From the NCBI RefSeq assembly GCF_029207565.1, contig NZ_JANCMW010000016.1:34239-98238 (forward strand): 64,000 nt of DNA. Direction: 5' to 3'. The translations under genes and the position numbers were made by a program. Of this stretch, positions 19,864 to 28,978 are shown piece after piece. Positions within the stretch are counted from its first letter, which is position 1, and every line of letters begins with the position of its first letter. The DNA is from Marinobacter iranensis (lineage in GTDB: Bacteria > Pseudomonadota > Gammaproteobacteria > Pseudomonadales > Oleiphilaceae). Below the pieces are notes generated by a model. It saw only the letters and a list, made by a program, of their open reading frames with translations, made no database searches and was not told the origin of the DNA.

Positions 19864-20597
19864 CAGTTCACCGCTTCCGGCTGTGCGGCCGCCGAGGGTT
19901 CCGTCAGAATGCCCGCCTCAATATTGAAGTGACGGCCACAGCGGGCCGCAAGGCGCTCATCATGGGTCACCATGACCAGCGTCGTGCCCTGCTCCCGGTT
20001 CAGGGCCATCAACAGATCAGACACATCCGCGCCAGTGCGGTTATCCAGATTGCCCGTGGGTTCGTCGGCAAACAGGATGGCGGGCTCCGACGCAAAGGCG
20101 CGGGCAATGGCCACCCGCTGCTGCTCCCCGCCCGAGAGCTGCCTGGGCGTGTGATAGAGTCGTTCCCCGAGACCGACCCGTTCCAGAAGTTCCCGCGCCT
20201 TGGCTTTCGGTGAGTCAAAACCACCCAGCTCCAGCGGCAGCATAACGTTCTCCAGCGCGGTCAACGCCGGCAATAACTGGAATGACTGGAACACGAAACC
20301 AACCCGGCGTGACCGAAGCTTTGCACGTTCATCTTCACTGAGCTGGCTGATCACCGCGCCATCAAGCTCTACCGTGCCATCTGACGGTGTATCCAGCCCC
20401 GCCAGCAACCCGAGCAGCGTGGTTTTGCCAGAGCCGGAGCGCCCGACGATCGCCACGGACTCACCACGGTTGATTTCCAGACTAACCCCCTGCAAGATCG
20501 TCAACGTATCTGTCTCCAGGCTGACCCTGTGGGTGAGGTTACTCACTTTCAGCATGGGTCGCTGGCTATCTGGTTTGTGATCACTTAGGTCGCTCAC
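19863..20597 (-). CDS. ybbA: ABC transporter ATP-binding protein (YbbA/LolD-like)
   Basis: The 244-residue ATPase has Walker A GRSGSGKT near residues 53-60, Q-loop GFVFQSFQLLPALTALENV, signature LSGGEQQRVAIARA, Walker B ILFADEPTGNLD, and the H-loop His in VMVTHDE. It belongs to the MacB/LolD-type cluster that serves FtsX-like permeases, and pairs with YbbP directly downstream (1-bp overlap). It is divergent from tesA, with about 50 bp between the two start codons for both promoters. Confidence 0.95.
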   Translation of the reverse strand: MSDLSDHKPDSQRPMLKVSNLTHRVSLETDTLTILQGVSLEINRGESVAIVGRSGSGKTTLLGLLAGLDTPSDGTVELDGAVISQLSEDERAKLRSRRVGFVFQSFQLLPALTALENVMLPLELGGFDSPKAKARELLERVGLGERLYHTPRQLSGGEQQRVAIARAFASEPAILFADEPTGNLDNRTGADVSDLLMALNREQGTTLVMVTHDERLAARCGRHFNIEAGILTEPSAAAQPEAVN

Positions 20598-20649
20598 GTG
20601 CTCTCCACAACGGTTGTTTTGGAAACGGCTCTATTGGAAACGAGTATCT

Positions 20650-21282
20650 ATGCATACGGTATTTTTACGCCTGAGATCAATAGTTTTCCTTGCTTTAATT
20701 TGTGTCGGGGTTCAGGCACACGCCAGCCAGAACACCCTGATGATTGTCGGTGACAGCCTAAGCTCTGCTCACGGCGTACAAACCGAGGACGCCTGGGTGA
20801 CCCTGCTGAAAGACCGGCTGGAAGAGGAAGGCCTGAACCAGTGGCAAGTGGTAAACGCCAGTATCGGCGGCGAAACAACTGACGGTGGCTTGCGCCGGCT
20901 ACCCAAACTGCTCGACGAAAACGAACCCGAGGTTGTCATTATCGAGCTCGGCGGCAACGACGGTTTGCGGGGTTTTCCGCCCAATGTAATCCGTCAGAAC
21001 CTGTCCAGTATGATCGAAAAAGTGAACGAGGCCGGCGCCAAAGCGCTGCTTGTGGGCATGCAGATTCCCCCCAATTACGGCCAGCGCTATACCCGTGCCT
21101 TTGCGGACATCTACCCGGAACTGGCTGAGAAACATGAAACCGAGCTGGTACCCTTCTTCCTGGACGGTATCTATGACCAGGAAGGCATGATGCAGGACGA
21201 TGACATCCACCCGACAGCCGAGGCACAAGGCCAGCTATTGGACAACGTCTGGCCCGTGCTGGAACCCATGCTGCGCAAATAG
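20650..21282 (+). CDS. tesA: Periplasmic arylesterase/thioesterase I (TesA)
   Basis: The product has 210 residues from ATG 20650, with GGAAACGAG as weak RBS; an upstream in-frame start lacks a signal context. The signal peptide (IVFLALICVGVQAHA) is cleaved near residue 25. SGNH-hydrolase blocks: GDSLS with nucleophile Ser36, the Gly of NASIGGETT, GGNDGLRG with its oxyanion Asn, and DDIHPT with the catalytic Asp and His. The enzyme hydrolyses acyl thioesters, lysophospholipids and aryl esters in the periplasm. Divergence from ybbAP is conserved in gammaproteobacteria. The stop is 8 bp from the convergent YheT gene stop. Confidence 0.95.
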   Translation: MHTVFLRLRSIVFLALICVGVQAHASQNTLMIVGDSLSSAHGVQTEDAWVTLLKDRLEEEGLNQWQVVNASIGGETTDGGLRRLPKLLDENEPEVVIIELGGNDGLRGFPPNVIRQNLSSMIEKVNEAGAKALLVGMQIPPNYGQRYTRAFADIYPELAEKHETELVPFFLDGIYDQEGMMQDDDIHPTAEAQGQLLDNVWPVLEPMLRK

Positions 21283-21290
21283 CCCCCAGC

Positions 21291-22256
21291 CTAAGCCAAT
21301 AGCGCCCGGGCGTGAGCCACGGCCCGACGCTCCGACCAGTAATAGCCATCCCGGGCATGTTCAACAAAACCGACGTGTCCGCCCCACCGAGGTGATTCCA
21401 GCCGAACATGGGCTCCCAGTTGCGCCCTGGATTCCGGAAAACACTGCCGGGACAGGAACGGATCGTCGGCGGCGTTGACGATCAGCGATGGCACACGAAT
21501 GTCCTTGAGCTTCCAGAGCGCCGAGCAGCTTGCCCAGTAATCCCGCGCATCCCGGAAACCATGCAATGGCGCGGTATAGCGGTCGTCGAATTCATGGAAA
21601 CTGCGAATATTCTCGAAACCACTGACATCAATCAGTTCCGGGAACCGCTGCGACTTCTCTTCCATCTTCACCTGCAGGTCCCGCAGGAAACGCTGCATGT
21701 AGATGCGTCGACTGGGTAGGGCCAGGGTATCGGCGCTGCCGGCCAGGTCGCAGGGCACGGAAAAGGTAGCCGCACCGCAGATGCGGCTGTCGACCTGCTC
21801 TGACTGCTGGCCCAGGTAAAGCAGGGTGAGATTGCCGCCCATACTGAAGCCGGACAGGAAGGCCGTCTTGTAACCCCTGGCAAGCCCGTGCTGAACCACA
21901 CGGTGTAGATCCTCCGTGGCACCGCTGTGATAGAAGCGCGGCTGGTGGTTCATCACGCCACCACAGGAGCGGAAATTCCACGCCAGCACATCCCAACCAT
22001 CATGCAACAGCGCCCGTGCCAATCCCTGCATGTAGGGACGCCGGCTGTGCCCTTCCAGACCGTGGGACAACACCGCCAGCCGGTCACTGCCCTGGCGGTA
22101 CCAGTCCAGGTGCAGTTCGTCACCATCATCGGTGGGCAACACTTCCCGCACCGGCTCGGCGATCGCTACTTTGCGAAACAGTGTGGGCCATACCGACTGG
22201 ACATGGCCATTGCGTAACCAGAGCGGCGGTTTGTAATCCAGAAAGTGGTAGTACAA
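21291..22256 (-). CDS. YheT-family alpha/beta hydrolase
   Basis: The 321-residue protein has the characteristic N-terminus of YheT proteins (KPPLWLRNGHVQSVWPTLFR). The oxyanion region is HGLEGHS, the nucleophile elbow is SGFSMGGN with Ser138, and the late acid/His are in NAADDPFL and SPRWGGHVGF. YheT proteins are predicted esterases or hydrolases with no confirmed substrate. Its upstream region carries the divergent tRNA-Asn promoter. Confidence 0.9.
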   Translation of the reverse strand: MYYHFLDYKPPLWLRNGHVQSVWPTLFRKVAIAEPVREVLPTDDGDELHLDWYRQGSDRLAVLSHGLEGHSRRPYMQGLARALLHDGWDVLAWNFRSCGGVMNHQPRFYHSGATEDLHRVVQHGLARGYKTAFLSGFSMGGNLTLLYLGQQSEQVDSRICGAATFSVPCDLAGSADTLALPSRRIYMQRFLRDLQVKMEEKSQRFPELIDVSGFENIRSFHEFDDRYTAPLHGFRDARDYWASCSALWKLKDIRVPSLIVNAADDPFLSRQCFPESRAQLGAHVRLESPRWGGHVGFVEHARDGYYWSERRAVAHARALLA

Positions 22257-22280
22257 ATTTTAACCTTTCAATTCATGGGG

Positions 22281-22309
22281 TTGACGCCAACGGGGAAAGC
22301 CCCTAATAT
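22281..22309 (+). promoter_or_regulatory. Sigma70 promoter of tRNA-Asn copy 1
   Basis: TTGACG (22281-22286), a 17-bp spacer and TAATAT (22304-22309), followed by the GC-rich stretch GCGCGCC typical of stringently controlled stable RNA promoters. The tRNA begins 20 bp after the -10 element. The second tRNA-Asn has the same elements and spacing. Confidence 0.85.
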
Positions 22310-22329
22310 GCGCGCCATTCCGACTTTGT

Positions 22330-22405
22330 TCCCCGATAGCTCAGTTGGTAGAGCAACGGACTGTTAATCCGTTTGTCGCTGGTTCGAGCCCAGCTCGGGG
22401 AGCCA
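22330..22405 (+). tRNA. tRNA-Asn (GTT), copy 1
   Basis: A 76-nt tRNA with encoded CCA. The acceptor stem TCCCCGA/TCGGGGA, D loop AGCTCAGTTGGTAGAGC, anticodon GTT within ACTGTTAAT, and T arm GGTTCGAGCCC are all clear. It is identical to the copy at 37252-37327. The convergent aminopeptidase stop codon begins one base beyond the CCA, so no separate terminator fits between them. Confidence 0.97.
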
Positions 22406-22406
22406 C

Positions 22407-23699
22407 TTACAGCAATTCCCCCCGCTGCATGAATTCCCGCAGCACCCTGAACAGTGTTACACCATCCCTGGTTCCAGCCATTTCCCGAATCGAATGCATG
22501 CCAAACTGCGGCACGCCGATATCCAGCGTTGTCACGCCCAGGTTGCCGGCTGTCAGCGGGCCAATCGTACTACCGCATCCCATGTCACTGCGCACCACAA
22601 AGGTCTGGTACGGCAGGTCCAGTTCATCACTGATATGGCGATACAAGGCAGCGGAACGGCTATTGGTGGCGTAACGCTGATTGTGGTTCACTTTGATCAC
22701 AGGTCCCTGGTTCAGCAGCGGCCCATGATTTTCGTCATGCCTGTCCATGTAGTTGGGATGTATGCCGTGGGCATTGTCTGCCGAGATCATCATGGAACGG
22801 GCGAGGGCACGTGCCCTGCCCTTACCGCACCAGCGGTCCAGGACCGCCGACAGGAACGGCCCCTGGGCGCCTTCCGCCGACATACTGCCGACTTCCTCGT
22901 GGTCGTTACACACCAGCAATGCCGGCTCATCCCCCGAGGATTCAATCAGGGCCTGCAGCCCGATGTAGCAGCTTAACAGGTTATCCAGCCTTGCCGAGGC
23001 GATAAAGTCCCCGCGCAGCCCCACAATTGACGCCGGCTGGGCATCGTAGAAGCCCAGTTCATAGCCCAGGATCTTGCGCACATGGATGCCTGGCTGCTCT
23101 TCGGTAATCTGCTCGGTGAGAAGATCGGCAAAACGGGTTTTGTCGTCTTCCGGCACCTGCATCAGCACCGGCGGCAGGTCCGTTTGCGGATTCACGGTGC
23201 GGTTACTGTTGGCTTCGCGGTCCAGGTGAATCGCCAGACTGGGGATGTAAGCCACCGCCTTGCGGAAGTCCACCAGCGTGTCTTTCACGCGGCCGGAATC
23301 ATCCACGTAGGTTACCCGGCCAGCCAGGGACAGGTCGCGGTCGAACCAGGGATTCAGCAACACGCCGCCATACACTTCCACGCCCAACTGGAAAAACCCC
23401 TTGCGGCGCAATTCCGGGTTCGGCTTCACCTTCAGGCAGGGGCTGTCGGTGTGTGCGCCCACCATGCGGATGCCTGCTTCGGCAACGTCGCGGCGGCCAG
23501 TGCGAAACGCCACAATCGATGAGCCATTGCGGATGGCGTAGTAGCCCTGGCCCGCGTCCAGGTTCCAGTCCTCTTTTTCGTCCAGGGCCTTGAAGCCGGC
23601 CTCGTCCAGACGGCGCTTTATGCTGGCGACGGCATGCCAGGGTGTGGTTGAAGCGTTCAGAAATTCGAGCAGATGGTTGTTAAATTCAGCGTGTTCCAT
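22407..23699 (-). CDS. apeB: M18 family aminopeptidase
   Basis: The 430-residue product starts at ATG 23699 with AGGGACACC directly upstream; the 90 extra in-frame codons before it are non-coding. Zinc-binding motifs of the M18/aspartyl aminopeptidase family are present: VGAHTDSPCLKVKP, CNDHEEVGSMS, DNAHGIHPNYMDRHDENHGP, and MGCGSTIGPLTAG. The enzyme releases N-terminal, often acidic, residues from peptides in the cytosol. It converges on the tRNA-Asn gene with a 1-bp gap. Confidence 0.93.
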   Translation of the reverse strand: MEHAEFNNHLLEFLNASTTPWHAVASIKRRLDEAGFKALDEKEDWNLDAGQGYYAIRNGSSIVAFRTGRRDVAEAGIRMVGAHTDSPCLKVKPNPELRRKGFFQLGVEVYGGVLLNPWFDRDLSLAGRVTYVDDSGRVKDTLVDFRKAVAYIPSLAIHLDREANSNRTVNPQTDLPPVLMQVPEDDKTRFADLLTEQITEEQPGIHVRKILGYELGFYDAQPASIVGLRGDFIASARLDNLLSCYIGLQALIESSGDEPALLVCNDHEEVGSMSAEGAQGPFLSAVLDRWCGKGRARALARSMMISADNAHGIHPNYMDRHDENHGPLLNQGPVIKVNHNQRYATNSRSAALYRHISDELDLPYQTFVVRSDMGCGSTIGPLTAGNLGVTTLDIGVPQFGMHSIREMAGTRDGVTLFRVLREFMQRGELL

Positions 23700-23811
23700 G
23701 GTGTCCCTGATAAACTGATAATTGCGGCGCCAGTATGGCATGATGGCGCCCGACGTCATATCCGTACAAAACGGCTGCCAGAGTGCAGCCCGGCTACCCG
23801 GAGAGTGTACC

Positions 23812-24297
23812 TTGCCCGCACCACGTTTTCTCGATATCGAATACTGCCAGACCGACGACGTTCTGTTTCCCGTGGCCATGGCCTGGTCACTGGAAGACGG
23901 GCAGATGAAAACCGTCGTTATTGCCCCGGCCGACGAATGGATACCGGAAGACGCCGACCTGGGCGACATCGACCTGCTTTACCTGGAAGAACAGGGCGTG
24001 CCGCTGATCGAACTGGCCCAGGAACTCCACCAGGACCTGCCCGACCAGACCGTTTACGTCGACGGCATGGACCCGGACGAAATCCTGGTAGACCTTATCT
24101 TCACCGCCGTCAGCATGGATGCGCCTTTTGAAATCGCCGGCATTGAGGAGCTCATCACCACCATGCCACGGGAAGACCTGGACGACCGCCGCCGCCAGTT
24201 GCTGTCAGACGAAGGCCTGGAACCCCAACTCCCGGAAAACGGCGTTTACGCTTTACTGTTGATTGCCCGGGAAGAAGGCCTCTTCGACCAAACCTGA
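23812..24297 (+). CDS. Small acidic protein of unknown function (possible nuclease-like fold)
   Basis: A 161-residue product from TTG 23812, which has GGAG 8 nt upstream and begins at the first conserved-looking segment; longer ATG starts would reach into the apeB promoter. It is very acidic. FLDIEYCQTDDVLFPVAMAW followed by TVYVDGMDPDEILVDLIF recalls the first two acidic motifs of DEDD 3'-5' exonucleases (D-x-E, then a later D), but the third motif with His is not evident. It is divergent from apeB. I do not recognise a named family. Confidence 0.6.
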   Translation: MPAPRFLDIEYCQTDDVLFPVAMAWSLEDGQMKTVVIAPADEWIPEDADLGDIDLLYLEEQGVPLIELAQELHQDLPDQTVYVDGMDPDEILVDLIFTAVSMDAPFEIAGIEELITTMPREDLDDRRRQLLSDEGLEPQLPENGVYALLLIAREEGLFDQT

Positions 24298-24369
24298 ATA
24301 CGACAACTCTGCGAGCAGGGCGAACTGTGACTTGTGTCGACGTAACAAACAGTTACAGAAGGCAGAATC

Positions 24370-24384
24370 TGTCGGAATCCGACA
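24370..24384. promoter_or_regulatory. Short palindrome TGTCGGAATCCGACA
   Basis: A perfect 15-bp palindrome that ends 21 bp before the start of the outer-membrane protein. It could be an operator, or a decayed REP unit since TGTCGGA also begins the REP-like repeats of this window. No way to decide from sequence. Confidence 0.3.
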
Positions 24385-24405
24385 ATGCCAGGAAGCCCTA
24401 TAACA

Positions 24406-25032
24406 ATGAAAACGCTGTTGCGACACCTATCCAAGGCCGCCCTGATTACGGCTGCCCTGCTGACTACCACAACCGCCAGCGCCCAGGATAAACAACCGCG
24501 CGAGGGCAAGACCTACGTCGGGCTGCTGGCCACCGGTCTCAACCACCGCTCGGTGGGCCAGAACACCCTTGAAACGGCCTGGTCCACCACCGGCTCCATG
24601 GTGCTCGGCACGCATATCTCCGAGTACTTCCACGTCGAAATCCGCGCAGGCGCCGGCACCACAACCGCCGAGATCGACAACGAACTGGAGCTGGACATCG
24701 AATACTTCGCCAGTTGGTACATTGGCGGCCACTATCCGATTACAAACTACGCCAATGCCTACGGGCAGTTCGGGTTTTCCCACGTTCACGGAATTGCCAC
24801 GCTCACCTCGGTCGGTAAGGCCCGTGAAGCCGACCCCGATGACGGCTCCCCTTACGCTTCGCTTGCCAACGAATACCCCGACAGTTCGTTCGGCGTCAGT
24901 TGGTTGCTTGGCCTGGATTTCGAAGTCATCAACAACGGATTCATTGTGCTGGAAGGCGGCCGGCTTTTTGAGGACACCGAAACCGGCGCCAATACCTTCC
25001 AGTTCTCAACTGGCTTCAAATACGAGTTCTGA
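24406..25032 (+). CDS. Outer-membrane beta-barrel protein (OmpA/OmpX-like porin family)
   Basis: The 208-residue product from ATG 24406 (AGGAAG upstream, 24390-24395) has a signal peptide ending TTASA-QDK. The mature part alternates polar and aromatic residues in strands (EGKTYVGLLATG, YFHVEIRAGAGTTTA, NAYGQFGFSHVHG, FGVSWLLGLDFE) and ends with the outer-membrane signature FQFSTGFKYEF, a C-terminal aromatic recognised by the BAM complex. About eight strands fit. Function unknown; it is a single gene that converges on rlmKL. Confidence 0.75.
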   Translation: MKTLLRHLSKAALITAALLTTTTASAQDKQPREGKTYVGLLATGLNHRSVGQNTLETAWSTTGSMVLGTHISEYFHVEIRAGAGTTTAEIDNELELDIEYFASWYIGGHYPITNYANAYGQFGFSHVHGIATLTSVGKAREADPDDGSPYASLANEYPDSSFGVSWLLGLDFEVINNGFIVLEGGRLFEDTETGANTFQFSTGFKYEF

Positions 25033-25053
25033 AACAAGCCCGGGCACCGGCTG

Positions 25054-27255
25054 TCAGAGGTTGTGGCGAATGTGCCAGCACCGGTGAATCCGCGCGTTCC
25101 GCTGAAAATCCCGGTCCAGGGTATCGCGGGTTACCTCTTCAACCGCGAACTCTTCCTCCAGGCTTTCATCCAGCTTGAAGCGCCTGAAATTATTCGAGAA
25201 AACCAGCAGTCCTTCAGACGTCAACCGTTGCATGGCCTGGCGTACCATCTTGCCGTGGTCCTTCTGGATATCCAGCACCCCGGCCATCCGGGCTGAATTC
25301 GAGAAGGTGGGCGGGTCCATGAAAATCAGGTCAAACCGCTGGTCGCTGGATGGCCTGGCCGCCAGCCACGCCAGACAATCCGCCTGCTCCACCCGGTGAT
25401 GGGACGCATCCGCGCCGTTGAGCGCCAGATTTTCCTGGGCCCAGTTCACGTAGGTTTTCGACATATCCAGGCTCAGTGAACGGGTCGCACCACCGACTGC
25501 AGCATGAACCGTGGCTGCACCGGTGTAACAGAACAGGTTCAGGAACCGCTTGCCCGCCGCGTTGCGCTGAATCCAGTGCCGTACCGGCCTGTGGTCCAGG
25601 AACAAACCGGTATCCAGGTAATCCTTGAGGTTCACCTTCAGCACACAACCGTGTTCGTGCACATTGAAAAACTCACCACTGGCTGCCTGTTTCTCATACT
25701 GGCTGGTGCCTGCCTGACGCTGGCGCTGCTTGCAGACCATCGCCTCCCGGTCAACACCAATGGCTTCGGGAATCACCGCCAGCGCCTCCGCCAGCCGCTC
25801 CCGCGCGGAACGCTCATCCACCGTCTTGGGGGCGGCGTACTCCTGAACGTGAACCCGGCCCTCGTAAACATCGATGGCCAACGCAAATTCCGGCATATCC
25901 GCATCGTAAAGCCGATAGCAACCAATGCCCTGTTTGCGGGCCCACTGCCCGATGGTCTTGAGGTTCTTTTTCAGGCGGTTGCGCAGCATGGACGCGCGCT
26001 CTTCGTTGGCAATGCGGGGCGTCACCTCGCCGGGCACATCCGGCTCTCGTGGCGTCATGGCACTGACATCGTCCACGTTGAACAGCAGCAGCTGTGCCGG
26101 CAACTTGCCGTTGTAAAGACGATACTGTTTGTAGCTGCGCAGGCCGATGGATTTACCGTACTCCGGCGCACCGGTGAACACGCCCAGTCGCCAGCCTGGC
26201 AACTGGGCTTTCACGGCTTCGCCCAGGCTGCGGTAGAGACTACCGAGCTCCTTTCGTTCGCTCAGGCGCTCACCATAGGGGGGGTTGACTAGCACCAGGC
26301 CGGTTTCAGCCAAACCGCCTTCCCGGGCGAACGCATCAATCGCCCGCTGCTCAACCGTCACGATGCTCTCGAGCCCCGCGCGCTGCACGTTATTCCTGGC
26401 GGTCTGTATCACGCCCCGGTCCTGGTCAAAGCCAAGGAACAAAGGCACACGGCCGTCAATACCCTGCTTGCCCTCGTAGGCGCGTTTCTCGGCCTCCTGG
26501 CGCAGAGCCAGCCACAGATCCGGTTGATGCCCCAGCCAGCGCTCGAAACCGAAACGCTCACGCTTACGACCCGGGGCCAGGTCAAGGGCCATCATTGCGG
26601 CTTCGATGGCCAGGGTGCCGGAGCCACACATGGGGTCAATGAAATCGCCTCCTGCTTTCGCAATCTCCGGCCAGCCGCACCGTGTCAGCAACGCCGCTGC
26701 CAGGTTTTCCTTCAGTGGCGCGGCACCTTTTTCCGTTCGATAACCCCGTTTATGCAGGCTGTCGCCGCTCAGATCAATACCGACCGACAACGCCCCCCTG
26801 TTCAGACGGGCAGACACGGTCACATCGGGGTTTTTCGCATCGACAGAGGGCCGCTGGCCACTGGCACTGCGCAGGCGGTCAACAATGCCGTCTTTCACGC
26901 GCTGGGCGCCGTATTGGGTGTTGCGGATGGCCTCATTCTGGCCCACGAAATTGACGCGGAAACTGCCATTCATGGGGATATGCTGCTGCCACTCCAGGTC
27001 GGTTACACCGCCGAGCATCTGGTCGCCGGAGGTGGCGTCCACATCCGCCAGGTGAAGGATGACGCGGTTCGCCAGCCTCGACCACAGGCAGGCGCGATAG
27101 CCACTTTCAAGGGTGCCGTTGGCCCAGACACCTGCCGGCGCATTACGGACCGGATCCATGCCAAAGGTACGCAATTCGTCCTCCAGCAAATATTCCAGGC
27201 CCTTCGGGCAGGTTACGAAAAAGTTAAGGTCTGGCACGTTCGACTCCTGAGTCAT
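25054..27255 (-). CDS. rlmKL: Bifunctional 23S rRNA methyltransferase RlmKL
   Basis: The 733-residue protein begins MTQESNVPDLNFFVTCPKGL. An N-terminal THUMP region (about 45-155) is followed by the RlmL methyltransferase (m2G2445) with DPMCGSGTLAIEAAM and NPPYGERLSE, and then by the RlmK half (m7G2069) with FLNLFCYTGAATVHAA and FMDPPTFSNSARM. Fusion of both enzymes in one chain is normal for gammaproteobacteria. It modifies 23S rRNA helix 74 during ribosome assembly. It is divergent from rmf, another ribosome-linked gene. Confidence 0.96.
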   Translation of the reverse strand: MTQESNVPDLNFFVTCPKGLEYLLEDELRTFGMDPVRNAPAGVWANGTLESGYRACLWSRLANRVILHLADVDATSGDQMLGGVTDLEWQQHIPMNGSFRVNFVGQNEAIRNTQYGAQRVKDGIVDRLRSASGQRPSVDAKNPDVTVSARLNRGALSVGIDLSGDSLHKRGYRTEKGAAPLKENLAAALLTRCGWPEIAKAGGDFIDPMCGSGTLAIEAAMMALDLAPGRKRERFGFERWLGHQPDLWLALRQEAEKRAYEGKQGIDGRVPLFLGFDQDRGVIQTARNNVQRAGLESIVTVEQRAIDAFAREGGLAETGLVLVNPPYGERLSERKELGSLYRSLGEAVKAQLPGWRLGVFTGAPEYGKSIGLRSYKQYRLYNGKLPAQLLLFNVDDVSAMTPREPDVPGEVTPRIANEERASMLRNRLKKNLKTIGQWARKQGIGCYRLYDADMPEFALAIDVYEGRVHVQEYAAPKTVDERSARERLAEALAVIPEAIGVDREAMVCKQRQRQAGTSQYEKQAASGEFFNVHEHGCVLKVNLKDYLDTGLFLDHRPVRHWIQRNAAGKRFLNLFCYTGAATVHAAVGGATRSLSLDMSKTYVNWAQENLALNGADASHHRVEQADCLAWLAARPSSDQRFDLIFMDPPTFSNSARMAGVLDIQKDHGKMVRQAMQRLTSEGLLVFSNNFRRFKLDESLEEEFAVEEVTRDTLDRDFQRNARIHRCWHIRHNL

Positions 27256-27559
27256 TTCTACTTTGGCTAACGTCGTGGGATTAGCGCATTTTCCCCGATT
27301 TTCACGGGTTTGTTATGTCACACAACTATAAGAGAAGCTTCATATAGATGAAATAAATAGTGTACAAGGGCGCTGGCTTAGTCTTACCTTGTAGGTGACG
27401 CGTCGTTCCGGGGAGCCGAAAAAAGGCTCTCTGTTAACAGGATCCTGACTGCTCTGGCCATACCTGACAATAGTGGGTTACCCCGGAAGGGTTGCCCCAA
27501 GTCCCGGCCACTGCAGATGTGTACACGCTTGTTCTGTTAATCCATCAGTGAGGAACGGC
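27256..27559. other. 304-bp divergent intergenic region (rlmKL / rmf)
   Basis: No gene is visible. It must hold both promoters and the rmf leader. A short hairpin GAGCC-GAAAAAA-GGCTC lies near 27416-27432. The Rmf leader is long, about 130 bp from there to the start, consistent with growth-phase control, but no specific site can be named. Confidence 0.5.
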
Positions 27560-27769
27560 ATGAAAAGACAGAAAAGAGATATGTACGCTCGTGCATTCAA
27601 ACGGGGTTATCTGGCCGGTGTGTCCGGTAAAGCAAAAGACAGTTGCCCGTTGGAACAGCCGGAAGTTCGCCAGGAATGGCTCAACGGGTGGCGAGAAGGC
27701 CGAACAGATCAATGGGAGGGCATGACCGGCGTATCCGGCATCCACAAACTGGCAAACGTGACGGCATGA
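27560..27769 (+). CDS. rmf: Ribosome modulation factor
   Basis: The 69-residue basic protein from ATG 27560 (AGGAACGG upstream) begins MKRQKRDMYARAFKRGYLAG and keeps the Rmf core: GYLAGVSGK, CPL, and EWLNGWREGR. It dimerises 70S ribosomes into inactive 100S particles in stationary phase. It is a little longer than E. coli Rmf (55 residues), with an extra C-terminal tail. A GC-rich terminator lies downstream at 27906. The upstream in-frame codons to 27473 have no RBS and are not part of the gene. Confidence 0.95.
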   Translation: MKRQKRDMYARAFKRGYLAGVSGKAKDSCPLEQPEVRQEWLNGWREGRTDQWEGMTGVSGIHKLANVTA

Positions 27770-27905
27770 CGCTGTTTGCCCAAACCCCGAATCTTTAATC
27801 TGATCTTTCTACAACACACAATTTGACGCAGTACTCAGAGCAACCCAAACGGGTCCTCCCGACCCGTACCATGCGATGAAGCGCCACGGGGTACGTTCCC
27901 CGCAC

Positions 27906-27933
27906 GGGCCCGCTAAGCGGGCCCACTTTATTT
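27906..27933 (+). terminator. Terminator hairpin between rmf and pyrD
   Basis: GGGCCCGC (27906-27913), loop TAA, GCGGGCCC (27917-27924), then ACTTTATTT. The stem is a perfect 8 bp, with a broken T-run on the plus side. It lies 137 bp after rmf and 26 bp from the convergent pyrD stop; probably ends rmf and may work for both. Confidence 0.7.
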
Positions 27934-27958
27934 CTGCTCCCGGCATTCTCAATAACGC

Positions 27959-28978
27959 TTATCCCAGCCGACGAATAGCCTCTACCGATTCTCTGATCAA
28001 TGCCGGCCCGCGATAGATAAAGCCTGTGTATACCTGCACCAGCTTTGCTCCTGCCCGGATCTTTTCAGCAGCGCTGTCACCGTCGGCAATGCCGCCCACC
28101 CCGATTATGGGCAACGACTCTCCCAGCTCCGCATGCAAAGCCTGAATGACTCGTGTTGAAGGTGCTCTCACCGGCGCGCCGCTCAGGCCACCTGCTTCTT
28201 CCGCATACCGATGCCCGGCAACGGCGTCACGGCTGATGGTTGTATTCGTTGCAATCACCCCGTCCAGCCCTGCCTCTTTCAAAGCCGCAGCCACAAACCG
28301 GATACCGTCATCGTCCATATCCGGGGCGATCTTTACCGCCAGGGGCACGTAACGACCGTGTTCTTTTTCACACCGGGCTTGTTCGTCCTTGATGGCGTGC
28401 ATCAGGCCTTTTAACGAGTCGCCAAACTGGAGATCCCGCAACCCCGGTGTGTTGGGGGATGATACGTTCACGGTGATGTAGTCTGCGCGGGAGTACACCG
28501 CGGCAATGCCCTTGCGGTAGTCGGACTCGGACTCCTCATTAGGCGTTGCCTTGTTCTTGCCTACGTTGATACCCAGAACCCCGGAATAACGGCGTTTGTC
28601 CACACGGCCCAACAAGTGGTCGAGGCCACGGTTGTTAAAGCCCATCCGGTTGATAATGGCCTGATGCTCAGGGAGCCGGAACATGCGTGGCTTTGGGTTG
28701 CCCGGCTGGGCCAGTGGCGTAACCGTGCCGACTTCGATAAAACCGAAGCCCAGCGCACCCAGGGCGTCCAAGTGATCGGCGTTCTTGTCCAGGCCGGCGG
28801 CCAGACCCACCGGGTTGGGAAAATCCAGGCCCATCACCCGCACCGGAAGCGGGTCCGGCACGGTGACCAGAGCCTGAAGCAATCCGAGCTTTCCGGCCAT
28901 ATCGAGGCCGGACAATGTCAGGTTATGGGCGGTCTCCGGTGGCAGCCGGAACAGCATCTCGCGCACAATGCCATACAT
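27959..28978 (-). CDS. pyrD: Dihydroorotate dehydrogenase (quinone), class 2
   Basis: The product has 339 residues. ATG 28978 is chosen for its GGGAG site and the class 2 N-terminus MYGIVREMLFRLPPETAHNL, an amphipathic membrane-binding helix. FMN-site blocks include VGLAAGLDKNADHLDALGALG, RMGFNNRGLD, and NVSSPNTPGLRDLQ with the catalytic Ser of class 2 enzymes. GVGGIADGDSAAEKIRAGA binds the phosphate. It oxidises dihydroorotate to orotate, passing electrons to ubiquinone at the inner membrane (pyrimidine pathway, with pyrF at 37.7 kb). Confidence 0.96.
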   Translation of the reverse strand: MYGIVREMLFRLPPETAHNLTLSGLDMAGKLGLLQALVTVPDPLPVRVMGLDFPNPVGLAAGLDKNADHLDALGALGFGFIEVGTVTPLAQPGNPKPRMFRLPEHQAIINRMGFNNRGLDHLLGRVDKRRYSGVLGINVGKNKATPNEESESDYRKGIAAVYSRADYITVNVSSPNTPGLRDLQFGDSLKGLMHAIKDEQARCEKEHGRYVPLAVKIAPDMDDDGIRFVAAALKEAGLDGVIATNTTISRDAVAGHRYAEEAGGLSGAPVRAPSTRVIQALHAELGESLPIIGVGGIADGDSAAEKIRAGAKLVQVYTGFIYRGPALIRESVEAIRRLG

